Assembly: GCA_947458455.1 (NCBI GenBank)
Contig: CANGYJ010000010.1
Coordinates: 1 to 53,831 of the forward strand
Length of the DNA: 53,831 nucleotides
Direction of reading: 5' to 3'
Origin: Verrucomicrobiaceae bacterium
GTDB taxonomy: Bacteria; Verrucomicrobiota; Verrucomicrobiia; Verrucomicrobiales; Verrucomicrobiaceae
Positions 16,401 through 24,277 of this stretch are shown here, one piece after another. How positions within the stretch are numbered: position 1 is the first letter of the stretch; each line of letters starts with the position of its first letter. The position numbers and the translations under genes are program-made. The notes below the pieces were generated by a model that was not told the DNA's origin, made no database searches, and was given only the letters and a program-made list of their open reading frames with translations.

Positions 16401-16595
16401 ACCAGCCTCGCCATGATCGCCGGCATGATCCCCATGGCCCTCGCCAAATCACAGACAAGCCCCCTCGCCATCGCCACCATCGGCGGCCTCGCCTTGGCGA
16501 CCGTCGCCACGCTGCTTGTGCTGCCCGCTGTGTATGCGCTGCTGGCGAGTAAGAACGCAAAGAACGCCTCACTGGAACCCATTGTGGACGAATAG
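13497..16595 (+). CDS. RND efflux transporter permease
   Basis: A 1032-residue AcrB/HAE-type resistance-nodulation-division permease of normal length. TM1 is near residues 11-30; the first periplasmic porter domain follows. TM4 carries LVDEATVEIENIH, the counterpart of the AcrB proton-relay acidic pair (DE here in place of DD). The second half repeats the fold, with TM segments from about 860 to 1015. It is the inner-membrane pump of a tripartite system with the adaptor at 17342 and the TolC protein at 18402. A small-protein/nucleotidyltransferase pair is wedged between permease and adaptor. Two perfect palindromic repeats lie inside the coding sequence (14753-14772 and 14983-15033). Substrate unknown; no Shine-Dalgarno at the ATG. 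Confidence 0.92.
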   Translation: MSLPRLALRHPYAILVAVIAILLGSWIATEKMARDVFPPLGIPTIYVAQPYGGMDAAQMEGYLTYYYEYHFLYIAGIEHVESKNIQGASIMKLQFHPGTDMSAALSETIAYVNRSRSFMPPGTPGAFVTRFDAGSVPVGNLVFATDNPTRTVGQMQDAALNMVRPLFATLPGVSAPPPFGGSARTILINVKPDRLRAYGLSPDDVVKAMTEANTMSPSGNLALPNSFPIVPTNAVVKNIQDLAAVPLKVTDKGAVYVRDIGEVSDGSDLMTSIAIVNGKRTVYMPVTKRSDASTLSVVELVKANIPKFKAACPEDIHVTFEFDQSPWIIHAIEDLVKEGLLGAALTGLMVLLFLRDLRSAFIVILNIPIAIAAALLALWITGYTVNLMTLGGLALAVGILVDEATVEIENIHRRMKQSGAGTLARIVLDASEETIGPRSLSMLCILAVFVPSFFMTGAAKALFLPLSLAVGFAMIASYLLSSTLVPILSIWLHRECGAAVPASQKASLRLAPLFKPAIALRHLLVPAYLTGTIFAITLFLPFLGTEIFPQIDAGQLQLRLRAPTATRLETTEQVATRTLAIIGEEAPIATSMGLIGVHAPNYPVNLIHQWNSGPEEATLQIQLKSGSPPIAALREKLRARLAAEFPGVLFSFEPADIVSRVMALGSPTPIEVAVSGKDFAASRAHAETLRAKLAELKDLRDVQFSQTLDYPSVDVNIDRERAGLLGVKMSDATRSLVAATASSRFTVPNYWADPKSGQSYSLQVQVPQTMMKSLEDLRNLPISAADQAPVPLRNIAKISEGSTIGQYDRYNMSRTVSIIANLHDQPLGSIAKQVEKIIADHPAPTGVNVALRGQVPPMKELQSGLQTGLLIAIVTIFLLLVANFQSLRLAVIVLTTIPAALLGVVLALKLTGTTVNIQSFMGAIMAVGVAVANAILLVTFAHRAQLTGMTKRDAALESATTRLRPILMTSLAMIAGMIPMALAKSQTSPLAIATIGGLALATVATLLVLPAVYALLASKNAKNASLEPIVDE
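14753..14772. repeat. 20-nt palindrome inside the RND gene
   Basis: TGCGGGCACTCTTGCCCGCA: 8-base arms around a CTCT loop. The same arms with a CTCC loop occur at 38196-38215 inside another gene, in the same reading phase (peptide AGTLAR here, AGTPAR there). Confidence 0.85.
14983..15033. repeat. 51-nt nested palindrome inside the RND gene
   Basis: Outer arms GTGGTGCA (14983-14990) and TGCACCAC (15026-15033) enclose an inner hairpin GCAAGCC-TGA-GGCTTGC (15012-15028). It codes for a stretch (CGAAVPASQKASLRLAP) in the loop after a transmembrane segment. It looks like a dispersed repeat tolerated in frame. Confidence 0.7.
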
Positions 16596-16617
16596 TGAAC
16601 TTCGGTTCAATTACTTC

Positions 16618-16791
16618 ATGCACACCGCAGCTCTCCAACTCTCGCCAGCAGCAAAACTCCGTGCCGCCATGCGGCTCTATTGGTCCGCTCGGCGATTGAA
16701 AACTGCGGCACTTCGCCAGCAGTATCCTGAGTGGACAACCTCACAGATCGAACAAGCAACCCGTGAAGCCTTCCGTTATGCCAGAGACTGA
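16618..16791 (+). CDS. 57-residue protein paired with nucleotidyltransferase
   Basis: A small basic helical protein starting MHTAALQLSPAAKLRAAMRL with the core YWSARRLKTAALRQQYPEWT and TREAFRYARD at the end. I recall similar 50-70 residue proteins directly before nucleotidyltransferase genes in cyanobacteria and Planctomycetes; their role is not established. It overlaps the next gene by 14 bases in another frame, suggesting coupled translation. Antitoxin or partner function is possible but only inferred from the layout. Confidence 0.65.
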   Translation: MHTAALQLSPAAKLRAAMRLYWSARRLKTAALRQQYPEWTTSQIEQATREAFRYARD

Positions 16792-17338
16792 CCTTTTCAC
16801 CCTCTTCACGAAGCCACTCAACGAAGCTGACCTCGCCTACTTCGTCACGGGGAGTGTCGCCAGCATGATCTATGGCGAACCACGTCTCACGCTCGACGTG
16901 GACATCATTCTTACCTTAGCGCAATCCGACCTTAAAAAACTCACAACAGCCTTTCCCGAAGACGCCTTCTACATTCCACCGCTCGAAGTCCTCCGTATTG
17001 AGGCTGCACGGCCTCAGCGCGGTCACTTCAACCTCCTCCATCACGACAGCGGCTACAAAGCAGACATCTACCTCGCTGGCAGTGATCCTCTCCACGCTTG
17101 GGCTTTCCAGCATCGCCGTCAGATCGACCTCGATGGAACCCTCATCTGGTTTGCACCTCCTGAATACGTCATCACTCGTAAACTCCAGTTCTACCGTGAA
17201 GGCCGCTCCGATAAGCATCTGCGAGACATTCGCGCTATGCTTGACCACACCACACCCGACTTCGACACGTTGAACCGCTTCATCACGGAACACTCGCTCC
17301 AGATCGAATGGCAAGCGGTGAAACCAACCACGCCCTAA
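16778..17338 (+). CDS. Nucleotidyltransferase-fold protein, toxin-like
   Basis: A 186-residue protein with the minimal nucleotidyltransferase signature: GSVASMIYGEPRLTLDVDII, where GS is at 25-26 and the metal-binding D40-x-D42 follows. Later residues (PEYVITRKLQFYREGRSDKH) resemble the AbiEii/DUF6036-like group. I take the ATG at 16778 (MPETDLF). It is preceded by the overlapping 57-residue gene and followed after 3 bases by the efflux adaptor, so the pair sits inside the pump operon. Such proteins are often toxins of two-gene modules; activity here is not shown. Confidence 0.75.
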   Translation: MPETDLFTLFTKPLNEADLAYFVTGSVASMIYGEPRLTLDVDIILTLAQSDLKKLTTAFPEDAFYIPPLEVLRIEAARPQRGHFNLLHHDSGYKADIYLAGSDPLHAWAFQHRRQIDLDGTLIWFAPPEYVITRKLQFYREGRSDKHLRDIRAMLDHTTPDFDTLNRFITEHSLQIEWQAVKPTTP

Positions 17339-17341
17339 CCG

Positions 17342-18334
17342 ATGCCTGCGCCCTTCCGCTACCTATTACTCCTGATCACCACCACGGCTTCTGCCTTGGA
17401 GCTTCCAACCACCAAACCCGCCACCGGCCTCATCCACCGCTGGGTTTCGCTGCCCGCCACGCTCGCTCCTTGGCAGCAGGCCACGTTGCATGCGAAAGTC
17501 ACTGGTTACATCGCCACGCTGACCGTCGATAAAGGCGATGCCGTCAAAGCAGGCCAAATCCTCGCCACGCTCGAAGTGCCGGAACTCGAAGCCGACATCG
17601 CCAAATCAAAAGTCGAGGTCACAGCGGCCAGCATCGAGGTCAAACGCCTTCACGAAGCCCGAGCAAAGTCTCCCGACCTCGTTTTGCCTCAAGCCGTCGA
17701 TGACGCCGAAGCCAAGCTCGCCATCGCCCAAGCCGGATTGGAGCGCAGCGAGACGCAGATCCAGTTCGCCACACTGAAAGCACCTTTCGACGGCATCATC
17801 ACCGCCCGCTTTGCAGATCCCGGTTCACTCGCTACCGCGAACACGACGAAGCTCCTCGAAGTCACCGACCTCAGCACGCTGCGCCTGCAAATCCCTGTCA
17901 CCGAACTCGAAACCGGCCTTGTGACCGTCGGCAAGCCCGTGAAAGCTCAAATCGACGCCGCTGGAGCCACGCCCGTCGAAGCCAGCATCAGCCGCATCGC
18001 CTACGCACTCGATCCTGCGACCCGCACCATGCTCGCCGAGGCCGATTTGGAGAATCCCGACCTTAAACTCCGCCCCGGCATGTATGCGATGACGAAGATC
18101 GCTGTCGAAAAACACGAAGGAGCCACCTTGATCCCTGTGGGTGCCTTGGTGATGGAAAAGACCAACGCCTTTGTCTTCAAGCATGTGGATGGCAAAGCGA
18201 TGAAAACCGCCGTGAAGCTCGGTTTCAACGATGGCGTGAATGTTGAAGTGCCGGAATTGAAAGCGGATGATGTGCTCTTTGTGCCGGGCACGACCGCTGT
18301 CACCGATAAGCAGGCGGTAACGGTCAAACAATGA
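17342..18334 (+). CDS. RND efflux periplasmic adaptor (membrane fusion protein)
   Basis: A 330-residue HlyD/AcrA-type adaptor. A signal peptide (LLLLITTTASA) occupies about residues 1-19. The lipoyl half-motifs are ATLHAKVTGYIATLTVDKGD near 47-66 and ATLKAPFDGIITARFADPGS near 141-160, flanking a helical hairpin; a beta-barrel and membrane-proximal domain follow. It links the permease at 13497 to the TolC-type channel at 18402. It starts 3 bases after the nucleotidyltransferase stop and has no Shine-Dalgarno, as expected for coupled translation. No lipobox cysteine is seen. Confidence 0.92.
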   Translation: MPAPFRYLLLLITTTASALELPTTKPATGLIHRWVSLPATLAPWQQATLHAKVTGYIATLTVDKGDAVKAGQILATLEVPELEADIAKSKVEVTAASIEVKRLHEARAKSPDLVLPQAVDDAEAKLAIAQAGLERSETQIQFATLKAPFDGIITARFADPGSLATANTTKLLEVTDLSTLRLQIPVTELETGLVTVGKPVKAQIDAAGATPVEASISRIAYALDPATRTMLAEADLENPDLKLRPGMYAMTKIAVEKHEGATLIPVGALVMEKTNAFVFKHVDGKAMKTAVKLGFNDGVNVEVPELKADDVLFVPGTTAVTDKQAVTVKQ

Positions 18335-18463
18335 CGAAACCAGAATGAGGAATGACGAATTAAGCCCAAAATCCGAAACCCGAATTCAATTCTCCCGCGC
18401 CATGCCCTTCGTCATTCGAGCTTCATCATTGATTCGTCATTCGCCATTCTGGTTTCGTCATTC
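18335..18463. repeat. Dispersed intergenic inverted repeat, copy 1
   Basis: The block starts CGAAACCAGAATGAGGAATG (18335-18354) and ends with its near-complement TTCGTCATTCGCCATTCTGG, then TTTCGTCAT (18434-18462). The same arms with a different centre occur at 37336-37472. It covers the space between adaptor and TolC genes and runs into the TolC signal-peptide codons. Confidence 0.85.
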
Positions 18464-19739
18464 GGCGGCTTCACTAGCCCTCATTCTCTCCACCGCTCTC
18501 TCCGCCGCCGCCGTGCACGTCGATCTTCCGACCGTGATGATGCTCGCGGGAGCGAACAACGACGAAATCCAGCTCGCACGCGCAAAGCACACGGAGACGC
18601 TGGCGGAGTCGAAACTGGCTTGGCAGCGGTTTTGGCCATCGCTGACGCTGGGGGCGGGTTATCGGCGCACGGATGGGAATGTGCAGGACATCGCGGGCGC
18701 GGTGTTTGATGTCAGCAAGCAGCAATACACCGTGGGGCCGAACCTCATGATCGATTGGTCGCCGGGGGATATGTATTACGCGGCGCTGGCGGCGAAACAG
18801 CGGGCGCTGGCGGCGGAGCAGCTCGCGGAGAAGGCACGGAGAGACATCGTGATGCAGGCGACGGGCCGTTACTACGATCTTTTGGCTGCCGAGGCCTCGT
18901 TGGCGATCATCGAGGACGATCTGCGGCTCACGCAGGACTACGAAAAGCAGATCGGCGGCGCGGTGGATGCGGGCACGGCGTTTCGGGCGGACTTGCTGCG
19001 CGTGAAGACGCAGGTCAGCCGCGAAAGGCTCGCCATCCGCCAGCATCAGGAAAAGCGTGATCTGGCCGCTGCGGCGCTCGCGGAGACGCTGCGACTGCCT
19101 GCGGACAGCGAACTGCGCCCCGCGAAGGCTGATCTGGTGCCGGTGCGTTTGAATGGCAAAACAGGTGTCGCCACATTGCTCTCGCAGGCCGCGCAGCATC
19201 GGCCGGAGCTGAAAGCGGCGGGTGCGGTGAACCAAGCCGCCGTTTTGGAAAAAGACCGCGCTCGCGTGGCCCCGATGATTCCGAACGTACAGGCTGGATA
19301 CAGCTTTGGCGGCCTAGGAGGCGGCTTCAATGGCGATGTAAGCAACTTCGACGATACGCAGAACATGTACATCGGTCTCGGCTGGAAAATCGGTCCAGGA
19401 GGGCTCTTTGACAAACAACGCCAGGTCATCGCCGGCGCACAAGAAGAGGCCACGAAGCTCCAAGCAGGCCAAATCAAGGCCGCCATCGGACGTGAGGTCG
19501 TGGAGGCTGCGGCGAGGGCGCAGAGTGCGCATGACCAGATCGAGATCAACGACGAGGCCGTCGCTGCAGCGCAAGAAATGGTGAAACTGGCCAAAGAACG
19601 TCAGGCGAGCCAGCTCGGTGTGGTTTTGGAGTATTTGCTGGCTCGTGAGGAACTGACGCGTGCCCGTCAAAGCCGTGTGCAGGCCGTGGCGGCCTTCAAC
19701 AAGGCGCAGCATGAGTTGAAGTTTGCGGTGGGACGCTGA
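18402..19739 (+). CDS. TolC-family outer membrane channel of the RND system
   Basis: A 445-residue outer membrane efflux protein with two long coiled-coil repeats: YYAALAAKQRALAAEQLAEK in the first half and REVVEAAARAQSAHDQIEIN in the second, each followed by short beta stretches. I choose the ATG at 18402 because it gives a signal peptide ending LILSTALSAAA; the frame is open from 18345. The n-region codons lie in the dispersed repeat, so the start is not certain. It is the third part of the efflux operon. Its stop directly abuts the stop of the convergent porin gene at 19740. Confidence 0.88.
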   Translation: MPFVIRASSLIRHSPFWFRHSAASLALILSTALSAAAVHVDLPTVMMLAGANNDEIQLARAKHTETLAESKLAWQRFWPSLTLGAGYRRTDGNVQDIAGAVFDVSKQQYTVGPNLMIDWSPGDMYYAALAAKQRALAAEQLAEKARRDIVMQATGRYYDLLAAEASLAIIEDDLRLTQDYEKQIGGAVDAGTAFRADLLRVKTQVSRERLAIRQHQEKRDLAAAALAETLRLPADSELRPAKADLVPVRLNGKTGVATLLSQAAQHRPELKAAGAVNQAAVLEKDRARVAPMIPNVQAGYSFGGLGGGFNGDVSNFDDTQNMYIGLGWKIGPGGLFDKQRQVIAGAQEEATKLQAGQIKAAIGREVVEAAARAQSAHDQIEINDEAVAAAQEMVKLAKERQASQLGVVLEYLLAREELTRARQSRVQAVAAFNKAQHELKFAVGR

Positions 19740-21101
19740 TCAAAACGCGTTCACGCTCACTTCGAGATACGCGAAGTCAGTGTCGCCGCTGCGGATCTGG
19801 CTCTCGACAAAGCCGCCGGGGAGGAAGCGGGCATAGCCGAGGGTGGTTTCGAGCTTTTTGGTGATTTGCCAGCGGGCGCGGATGTCGAACTCATGGCCGA
19901 TGCTCGTGCCGCTGGAGCCAGTGCGATCGCGGGCATTGTTTTCGGAGGCAAGGCGATCCGTGGCGCTATCGAGCCAATACCAACTGTAGCCGAAGTCGAT
20001 GCGCAGATTTTTCAGTGGCGTGAGCTCCACGCGCAGCTTCGGAGCGCGGATGTTTTCATAGACGATGTAGTCATTCGCTGACCACGGACGCCCGAAGCCG
20101 AAGAAGCGCTCGAAGCGGTTGTCGGTGTTGTCGTTGGGATCGCGGTCTCCGGTGGCGTGACCGTAGAAAAGGCTTACGCGGGGCTTCCAGGGATGGGCGA
20201 GCGTGTAGCCGACCTCGGCGGTGGCAGCCCAGGCACGGACGTTGCAGGCACCGTTGCGGCCGAATTGATTCGTGTAGCTCACATCGTAGTCGAAACTGCT
20301 GCCGCTGACCTTCCCATAGGCTCGCAGGCCGGGCGAATGCACGAGACGCTCGACCACACCGGCGTAGGCACTTTGGCTCAAAGCAAGGTAGTAAGGTTCC
20401 AGCGTCATCTTTTCTCCCCAGCCCCGCCATTGGCCGATGGCGGCATACACCCACTGCTGCTCCACCGGGCGATCCCACTCATACAGCGAACGATTCAGCG
20501 GCTGGACGGCGAGGAGATCGAGCTGCCAGTCATTCGCCTGCTGACCGAGGGCAGCGTGAAAGCCCTGGAAGGTGTTTGCGGTGTTGCGCCACTGGTTGTT
20601 GCCGATGAGGCGGCGGTCGAGGAACTCGAAGTTGTGGATGCCGTAGCGCAGGCTCACGGGGCGGGCATTGCCACGAGCATCACGCGGCAGCAGGTCTTTA
20701 AAGTAGAGCTCGGCGTAGAGGCGGATGAACTCGAACTCATTCACATCGCGGCCATCTCGCGGATAGCGGCTGTGGTAGCGACGCGAGTCCTGCATCTCCA
20801 CGGCAAAACGAAATGGATCGAGCACGTCGTGAATGCCGATGTAGGCCCGCGTGCGATGCAGAAAGGGATCATCGAGACCGGCCTGCAGGCGGCGGAGATC
20901 GTCATCGCGGTATTCGTAGCGAAAGCGGTAGTCGAGACCGAGGTCGAGCCACGCAGCATCTTTGAGAAAGTCGATCTCGGTGTCCGGCGCATGGCGGGCA
21001 TACTTGGGCGGATCAGGATCACGTGTCGTGCTGTAGCCCTGCGCAAAGAGCGAAGGACTGAGAGCGAATAGAGAGAGAATGAGCCAGGAAACGAGGCGCA
21101 T
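19740..21101 (-). CDS. Alginate-export-like outer membrane porin
   Basis: A 453-residue outer membrane beta-barrel. The ATG at 21101 gives a clear signal peptide (MRLVSWLILSLFALSPSLFA). The mature part alternates aromatic beta strands (YRFRYEYRDDDLRR, RTRAYIGIHDV, FEFIRLYAELYF, YGIHNFEFLDRRLIGNNQWR) and ends in YLEVSVNAF, a C-terminal aromatic barrel signal. This matches the AlgE-like family (PF13372), which in PVC bacteria is a general porin type rather than proof of alginate secretion. It is alone on its strand, convergent with the TolC gene; substrate unknown. Confidence 0.8.
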   Translation of the reverse strand: MRLVSWLILSLFALSPSLFAQGYSTTRDPDPPKYARHAPDTEIDFLKDAAWLDLGLDYRFRYEYRDDDLRRLQAGLDDPFLHRTRAYIGIHDVLDPFRFAVEMQDSRRYHSRYPRDGRDVNEFEFIRLYAELYFKDLLPRDARGNARPVSLRYGIHNFEFLDRRLIGNNQWRNTANTFQGFHAALGQQANDWQLDLLAVQPLNRSLYEWDRPVEQQWVYAAIGQWRGWGEKMTLEPYYLALSQSAYAGVVERLVHSPGLRAYGKVSGSSFDYDVSYTNQFGRNGACNVRAWAATAEVGYTLAHPWKPRVSLFYGHATGDRDPNDNTDNRFERFFGFGRPWSANDYIVYENIRAPKLRVELTPLKNLRIDFGYSWYWLDSATDRLASENNARDRTGSSGTSIGHEFDIRARWQITKKLETTLGYARFLPGGFVESQIRSGDTDFAYLEVSVNAF

Positions 21102-21193
21102 GGGGCGGCGGATTTGAACGACAATTCGCGCCTTGTCATGCTCATGGGTTGCAAAAAACGCGGACGCGTGTCGTTTTGCCGCCCTTCCACCGC

Positions 21194-22018
21194 ATGAAAC
21201 TCCTGCTCCCCATCCTCCTCCTCGCTGCCGTCTCCGCCCGTGCCGCCGATTCCAAGGCCAAAGCCGAAGAAAAGCCCTCAGCCATCGGTTACAGCGACAC
21301 ACCGGTGATCCCCGGCACGCAGTGGAAGGTGCATGACATTGATCGCCCGCGTCCCGTGGCTGTGGCTCCAGGCAAAGAGAATGCCGCCGCGCCCTCCGAT
21401 GCGATCGTGATCTTTGACGGCACCAGCTCCGACGCCCTCCAGGCGAAGGAAAAAGACGCCAAGGGCAAGGAAACCGGCAAGATCATCCCCTGCCCTTGGA
21501 AGATCGACAGCGGCGTGCTCATGATTGCCGGCGGCGATTGCTGGACGAAGCAAGAATTCGGAAGCTGCCAGCTCCATCTCGAATGGATGAGCGAGCCCCA
21601 CACGAAGGGCAATTCGCAGAAGAAGGGCAATGCCGGTGTGTTCTTCATGGATCGCTACGAGTCCCAGATGCTCGACTGCGACAACAACCCCACCTACGCC
21701 GACGGCATGACCGGCGGCATTTACGGCCAGACGCCTCCGCTCGTGAACGCCGTGCGCCCCGCCGGCCAGTGGCAGGTCTATGACATCATCTTCACCGCCC
21801 CGAAGCTGGAAAACGGCAAGGTCGTGGAGCCAGCCTACATCACCACTTTTGTGAACGGCATCTGCGTGCAAAACCACACGAAGATCATGGGCCCCACGAA
21901 GCACAAGAACATCACCGATTACTCCGGCGACTTCCCCGAAAAGGCCCCGATCCGCATCCAGGACCACAAAAACGAGCCCCCCGTGCGCCTGCGCAACGTG
22001 TGGATCCGCCCGATGTGA
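21194..22018 (+). CDS. Secreted DUF1080 (3-keto-disaccharide hydrolase fold) protein
   Basis: A 274-residue secreted protein. The ATG at 21194 yields the signal peptide MKLLLPILLLAAVSARA. The DUF1080 fold, a concanavalin-like sandwich, runs from IVIFDGTSSDALQAK to the end with conserved WKIDSGVLMIAGGD, FGSCQLHLEW, GNAGVFFMDRYESQMLDCDN and a final VRLRNVWIRP. Some members hydrolyse 3-keto-glycosides; others have unknown substrates. Such genes are very numerous in Verrucomicrobiota and Planctomycetes, supporting the taxonomic guess. The gene is divergent from the porin; no Shine-Dalgarno. Confidence 0.88.
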   Translation: MKLLLPILLLAAVSARAADSKAKAEEKPSAIGYSDTPVIPGTQWKVHDIDRPRPVAVAPGKENAAAPSDAIVIFDGTSSDALQAKEKDAKGKETGKIIPCPWKIDSGVLMIAGGDCWTKQEFGSCQLHLEWMSEPHTKGNSQKKGNAGVFFMDRYESQMLDCDNNPTYADGMTGGIYGQTPPLVNAVRPAGQWQVYDIIFTAPKLENGKVVEPAYITTFVNGICVQNHTKIMGPTKHKNITDYSGDFPEKAPIRIQDHKNEPPVRLRNVWIRPM

Positions 22019-22179
22019 GCTGCCCAGTCTTCGCGTTAGCCTGAAAGAGGCACCCGCCGCAGAGTCTGCGATTCTTTTCCCGACTCTCCTCCCCTGCCCT
22101 CAAACCCGCCCGGATTGCGCCTTGCACCCCGCCCGGTGCCTCTTACTATCGCGCCCTCTTTCCCCCAAAAACAACCCGC

Positions 22180-23262
22180 ATGAGCAAGCACGTCAAACTT
22201 TACATCCCCGGTCCCGTCGAAGTCAGCGAAGACACCTACGCCGCCATGGCGCAACCGATGATCGGCCACCGTGGAAAGGGCTTTCAGGATCTCTACGCCG
22301 AGATTCAACCGATGCTCCAGACGCTTTTCGGCACGAAGCAGCAGGTGTTTCTGAGCACCTCCTCCGCCTGGGGCGTGATGGAAGGTTCCATCCGCAATCT
22401 GGTGAAGAAAAAGGTCCTCAACTGCTGCAACGGCGCCTTCTCCGACAAATGGCTCGATGTCTCCAAGCGCTGCGGCAAAGAAGCCGAGGCCTATCAAGTT
22501 GAGTGGGGCCAGCCCATCATGGCGGCAGAAATTGATAAACGTCTCGCCACCGGCGAGTTCGACGCCGTCACCTTCATCCACAACGAAACCTCCACCGGCG
22601 TGCTCAGCCCCATCGCGGAGATCGCGGCACTGAAGAAGAAGTACCCCGATGTGATGTTCATCACGGATTCCGTCTCCGGCTTCACCACCGTGCCGGTGAA
22701 TTTTGACGAACTCGGTATCGACGTGCTGCTGACCGGCTCGCAAAAGGCCTTCGCGCTGCCTCCTGGTCTCGCGCTTTTCACCGCCAGCGAGGCTGCCATG
22801 GCCCGCGCCGCCACGATCAACGACCGCGGCTACTACTTCGACTTCATCGAGTTCAAAGCGAACGGCGAGAAGAGCATGACGCCATCCACGCCTTGCATCA
22901 GCCTCATCTACGGCCTGCGTCACCAGTTGAAGAAAATCTTCGCCGAAGGGGTGGATAACCGCTACGCCCGCCACGCCAAGCTTAACGGCATGGTCCACGA
23001 ATGGGTAAAGAAGAACGGCTTCGAGTTCTTTGCGCCGGAAGGCTATCGTTCCAAGTCGCTCACCAGCGTCGCCAACAACAAAAACATCGACGTCGCCGCC
23101 TTCATCGGCCTGCTGAAGAGCAATCACAGCATGATCATCGACGGCGGCTACGGCAAGCTGAAGGGCAAAACCTTCCGCATCAGCAACATGGGCGACGAAT
23201 CCGAAGCGAGCATGACCACCGTCATCAACGCGCTCGAAGACTCGCTCTCGAAGCTTGGCTAA
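22180..23262 (+). CDS. PLP-dependent class V aminotransferase
   Basis: A 360-residue aminotransferase of the alanine/serine-glyoxylate or phosphoserine group. Features are the N-terminal YIPGPVEVSEDTYAAMAQP, IGHRGKGFQDLY, HNETSTGVL near 134-142, ITDSVSGF near 161-168 and the PLP lysine K189 in TGSQKAFALPPG. Residues 300-325 hold the small-domain substrate arginine region (GYRSKSLTSV). It stands before folD; a serine-forming or serine-consuming enzyme feeding one-carbon metabolism would fit, but exact substrates cannot be read. No Shine-Dalgarno at the ATG. Confidence 0.85.
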   Translation: MSKHVKLYIPGPVEVSEDTYAAMAQPMIGHRGKGFQDLYAEIQPMLQTLFGTKQQVFLSTSSAWGVMEGSIRNLVKKKVLNCCNGAFSDKWLDVSKRCGKEAEAYQVEWGQPIMAAEIDKRLATGEFDAVTFIHNETSTGVLSPIAEIAALKKKYPDVMFITDSVSGFTTVPVNFDELGIDVLLTGSQKAFALPPGLALFTASEAAMARAATINDRGYYFDFIEFKANGEKSMTPSTPCISLIYGLRHQLKKIFAEGVDNRYARHAKLNGMVHEWVKKNGFEFFAPEGYRSKSLTSVANNKNIDVAAFIGLLKSNHSMIIDGGYGKLKGKTFRISNMGDESEASMTTVINALEDSLSKLG

Positions 23263-23274
23263 GTAGGCCGCCAG

Positions 23275-23360
23275 AAGGTCAAGTGATGGTCAGGTGGTCA
23301 AGGTTGGCACCATCCACCTCTTGACCGTCTTGACTCCCTGACCGCGTAGCTTTGACCTTT
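23275..23360. repeat. GGTCAAG-type intergenic inverted repeat before folD
   Basis: AAGGTCAA, GGTCAGG and GGTCAAG occur in order on the left; their complements CTTGACC, CCTGACC and TTGACCTT occur in reverse order on the right (centre about 23310). The whole folD leader is thus a long imperfect palindrome, probably a dispersed repeat family. Confidence 0.55.
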
Positions 23361-23372
23361 CCCTCACTTCCC

Positions 23373-24251
23373 ATGCCCCTCATCTCTGGAACCCAGGTCG
23401 CCGAGAAAGTCCTCGCCGAATGCCATCGCGATATCGCAGCTCTCAAAGCACGCGGCGTCACCCCAGGCCTCGCCGTGGTGCTCGTCGGGGATGATCCGGC
23501 CTCGCGGGCCTACGTCCGCTCGAAGGACAAAAAGTGCCGCGATCTCGGTCTGCACTCCGTAAAGCTCGAATTGCCTGCAACGACCTCACAAGCCGAGCTT
23601 TTGGAGGTGGTGGCCAAATTGAACGCCGATCCGGCCATCCATGGCATTTTGGTCCAAAGCCCACCGCCCAAGCAAATCGACGAGGCTGCCATCGTGCGGG
23701 CCATTGATCCGGCTAAGGATGTGGATGGCTTTCACCCGGTCAACGTCGCCAAACTGGCTCTCGAAGACCCCACGGGCTTCGTCCCTTGCACCCCGCTCGG
23801 CTGCCAGCGTCTGCTCATCGAAGCCGGCATCGAGACGAAGGGCGCTCACGCCGTGGTCATCGGTCGCAGCATGATTGTCGGCAAGCCGATGGCCATGCTG
23901 TTGATGGCGAAAGGCCCCGGCGGTGATGCCACCGTCACCGTCGCCCATTCCCGCACTCGCGATCTCGCCGCCATCACCCGCCAGGCGGACATCATCATCG
24001 CCGCCATCGGCCGTCCTTACTTCGTGAAGGCTGAGCACGTCAAAGAGGGTGCCGTCGTCATCGACGTGGGCATCAACCGTGTCGAAGCGCCTGACACTGA
24101 AAAAGGCTACAAGCTCGTCGGCGACGTCGCCTTCGACGAAGTCGCCCCGAAATGCCGCGCCATCACCCCGGTGCCCGGCGGCGTCGGGCCGATGACCATC
24201 GCCATGCTCATGGCGAACACCGTCAAAGCCTGCAAGCAGAGCCTACAGTAA
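23373..24251 (+). CDS. folD: Methylenetetrahydrofolate dehydrogenase/cyclohydrolase
   Basis: A 292-residue FolD, the bifunctional cytosolic enzyme interconverting 5,10-methylene-, methenyl- and 10-formyl-tetrahydrofolate. I use the ATG at 23373 ([10 protein letters not shown]). The catalytic Tyr47-Lys51 pair is in [10 protein letters not shown], the substrate region is DVDGFHP (117-122), the NADP Rossmann motif is [12 protein letters not shown] and the signature is [10 protein letters not shown]. The normally conserved LPLP after GILVQ reads SPPP here. Length is typical. It follows the aminotransferase in the same direction. Confidence 0.95.
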   Translation: MPLISGTQVAEKVLAECHRDIAALKARGVTPGLAVVLVGDDPASRAYVRSKDKKCRDLGLHSVKLELPATTSQAELLEVVAKLNADPAIHGILVQSPPPKQIDEAAIVRAIDPAKDVDGFHPVNVAKLALEDPTGFVPCTPLGCQRLLIEAGIETKGAHAVVIGRSMIVGKPMAMLLMAKGPGGDATVTVAHSRTRDLAAITRQADIIIAAIGRPYFVKAEHVKEGAVVIDVGINRVEAPDTEKGYKLVGDVAFDEVAPKCRAITPVPGGVGPMTIAMLMANTVKACKQSLQ

Positions 24252-24277
24252 GTAGCACCCGTTTTTCTACCTGTTAG

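Noticed and set aside
22036..23127. 363-codon minus-strand frame over the aminotransferase
   Set aside because: Antisense shadow of a gene with a clear PLP motif; no motif of its own.
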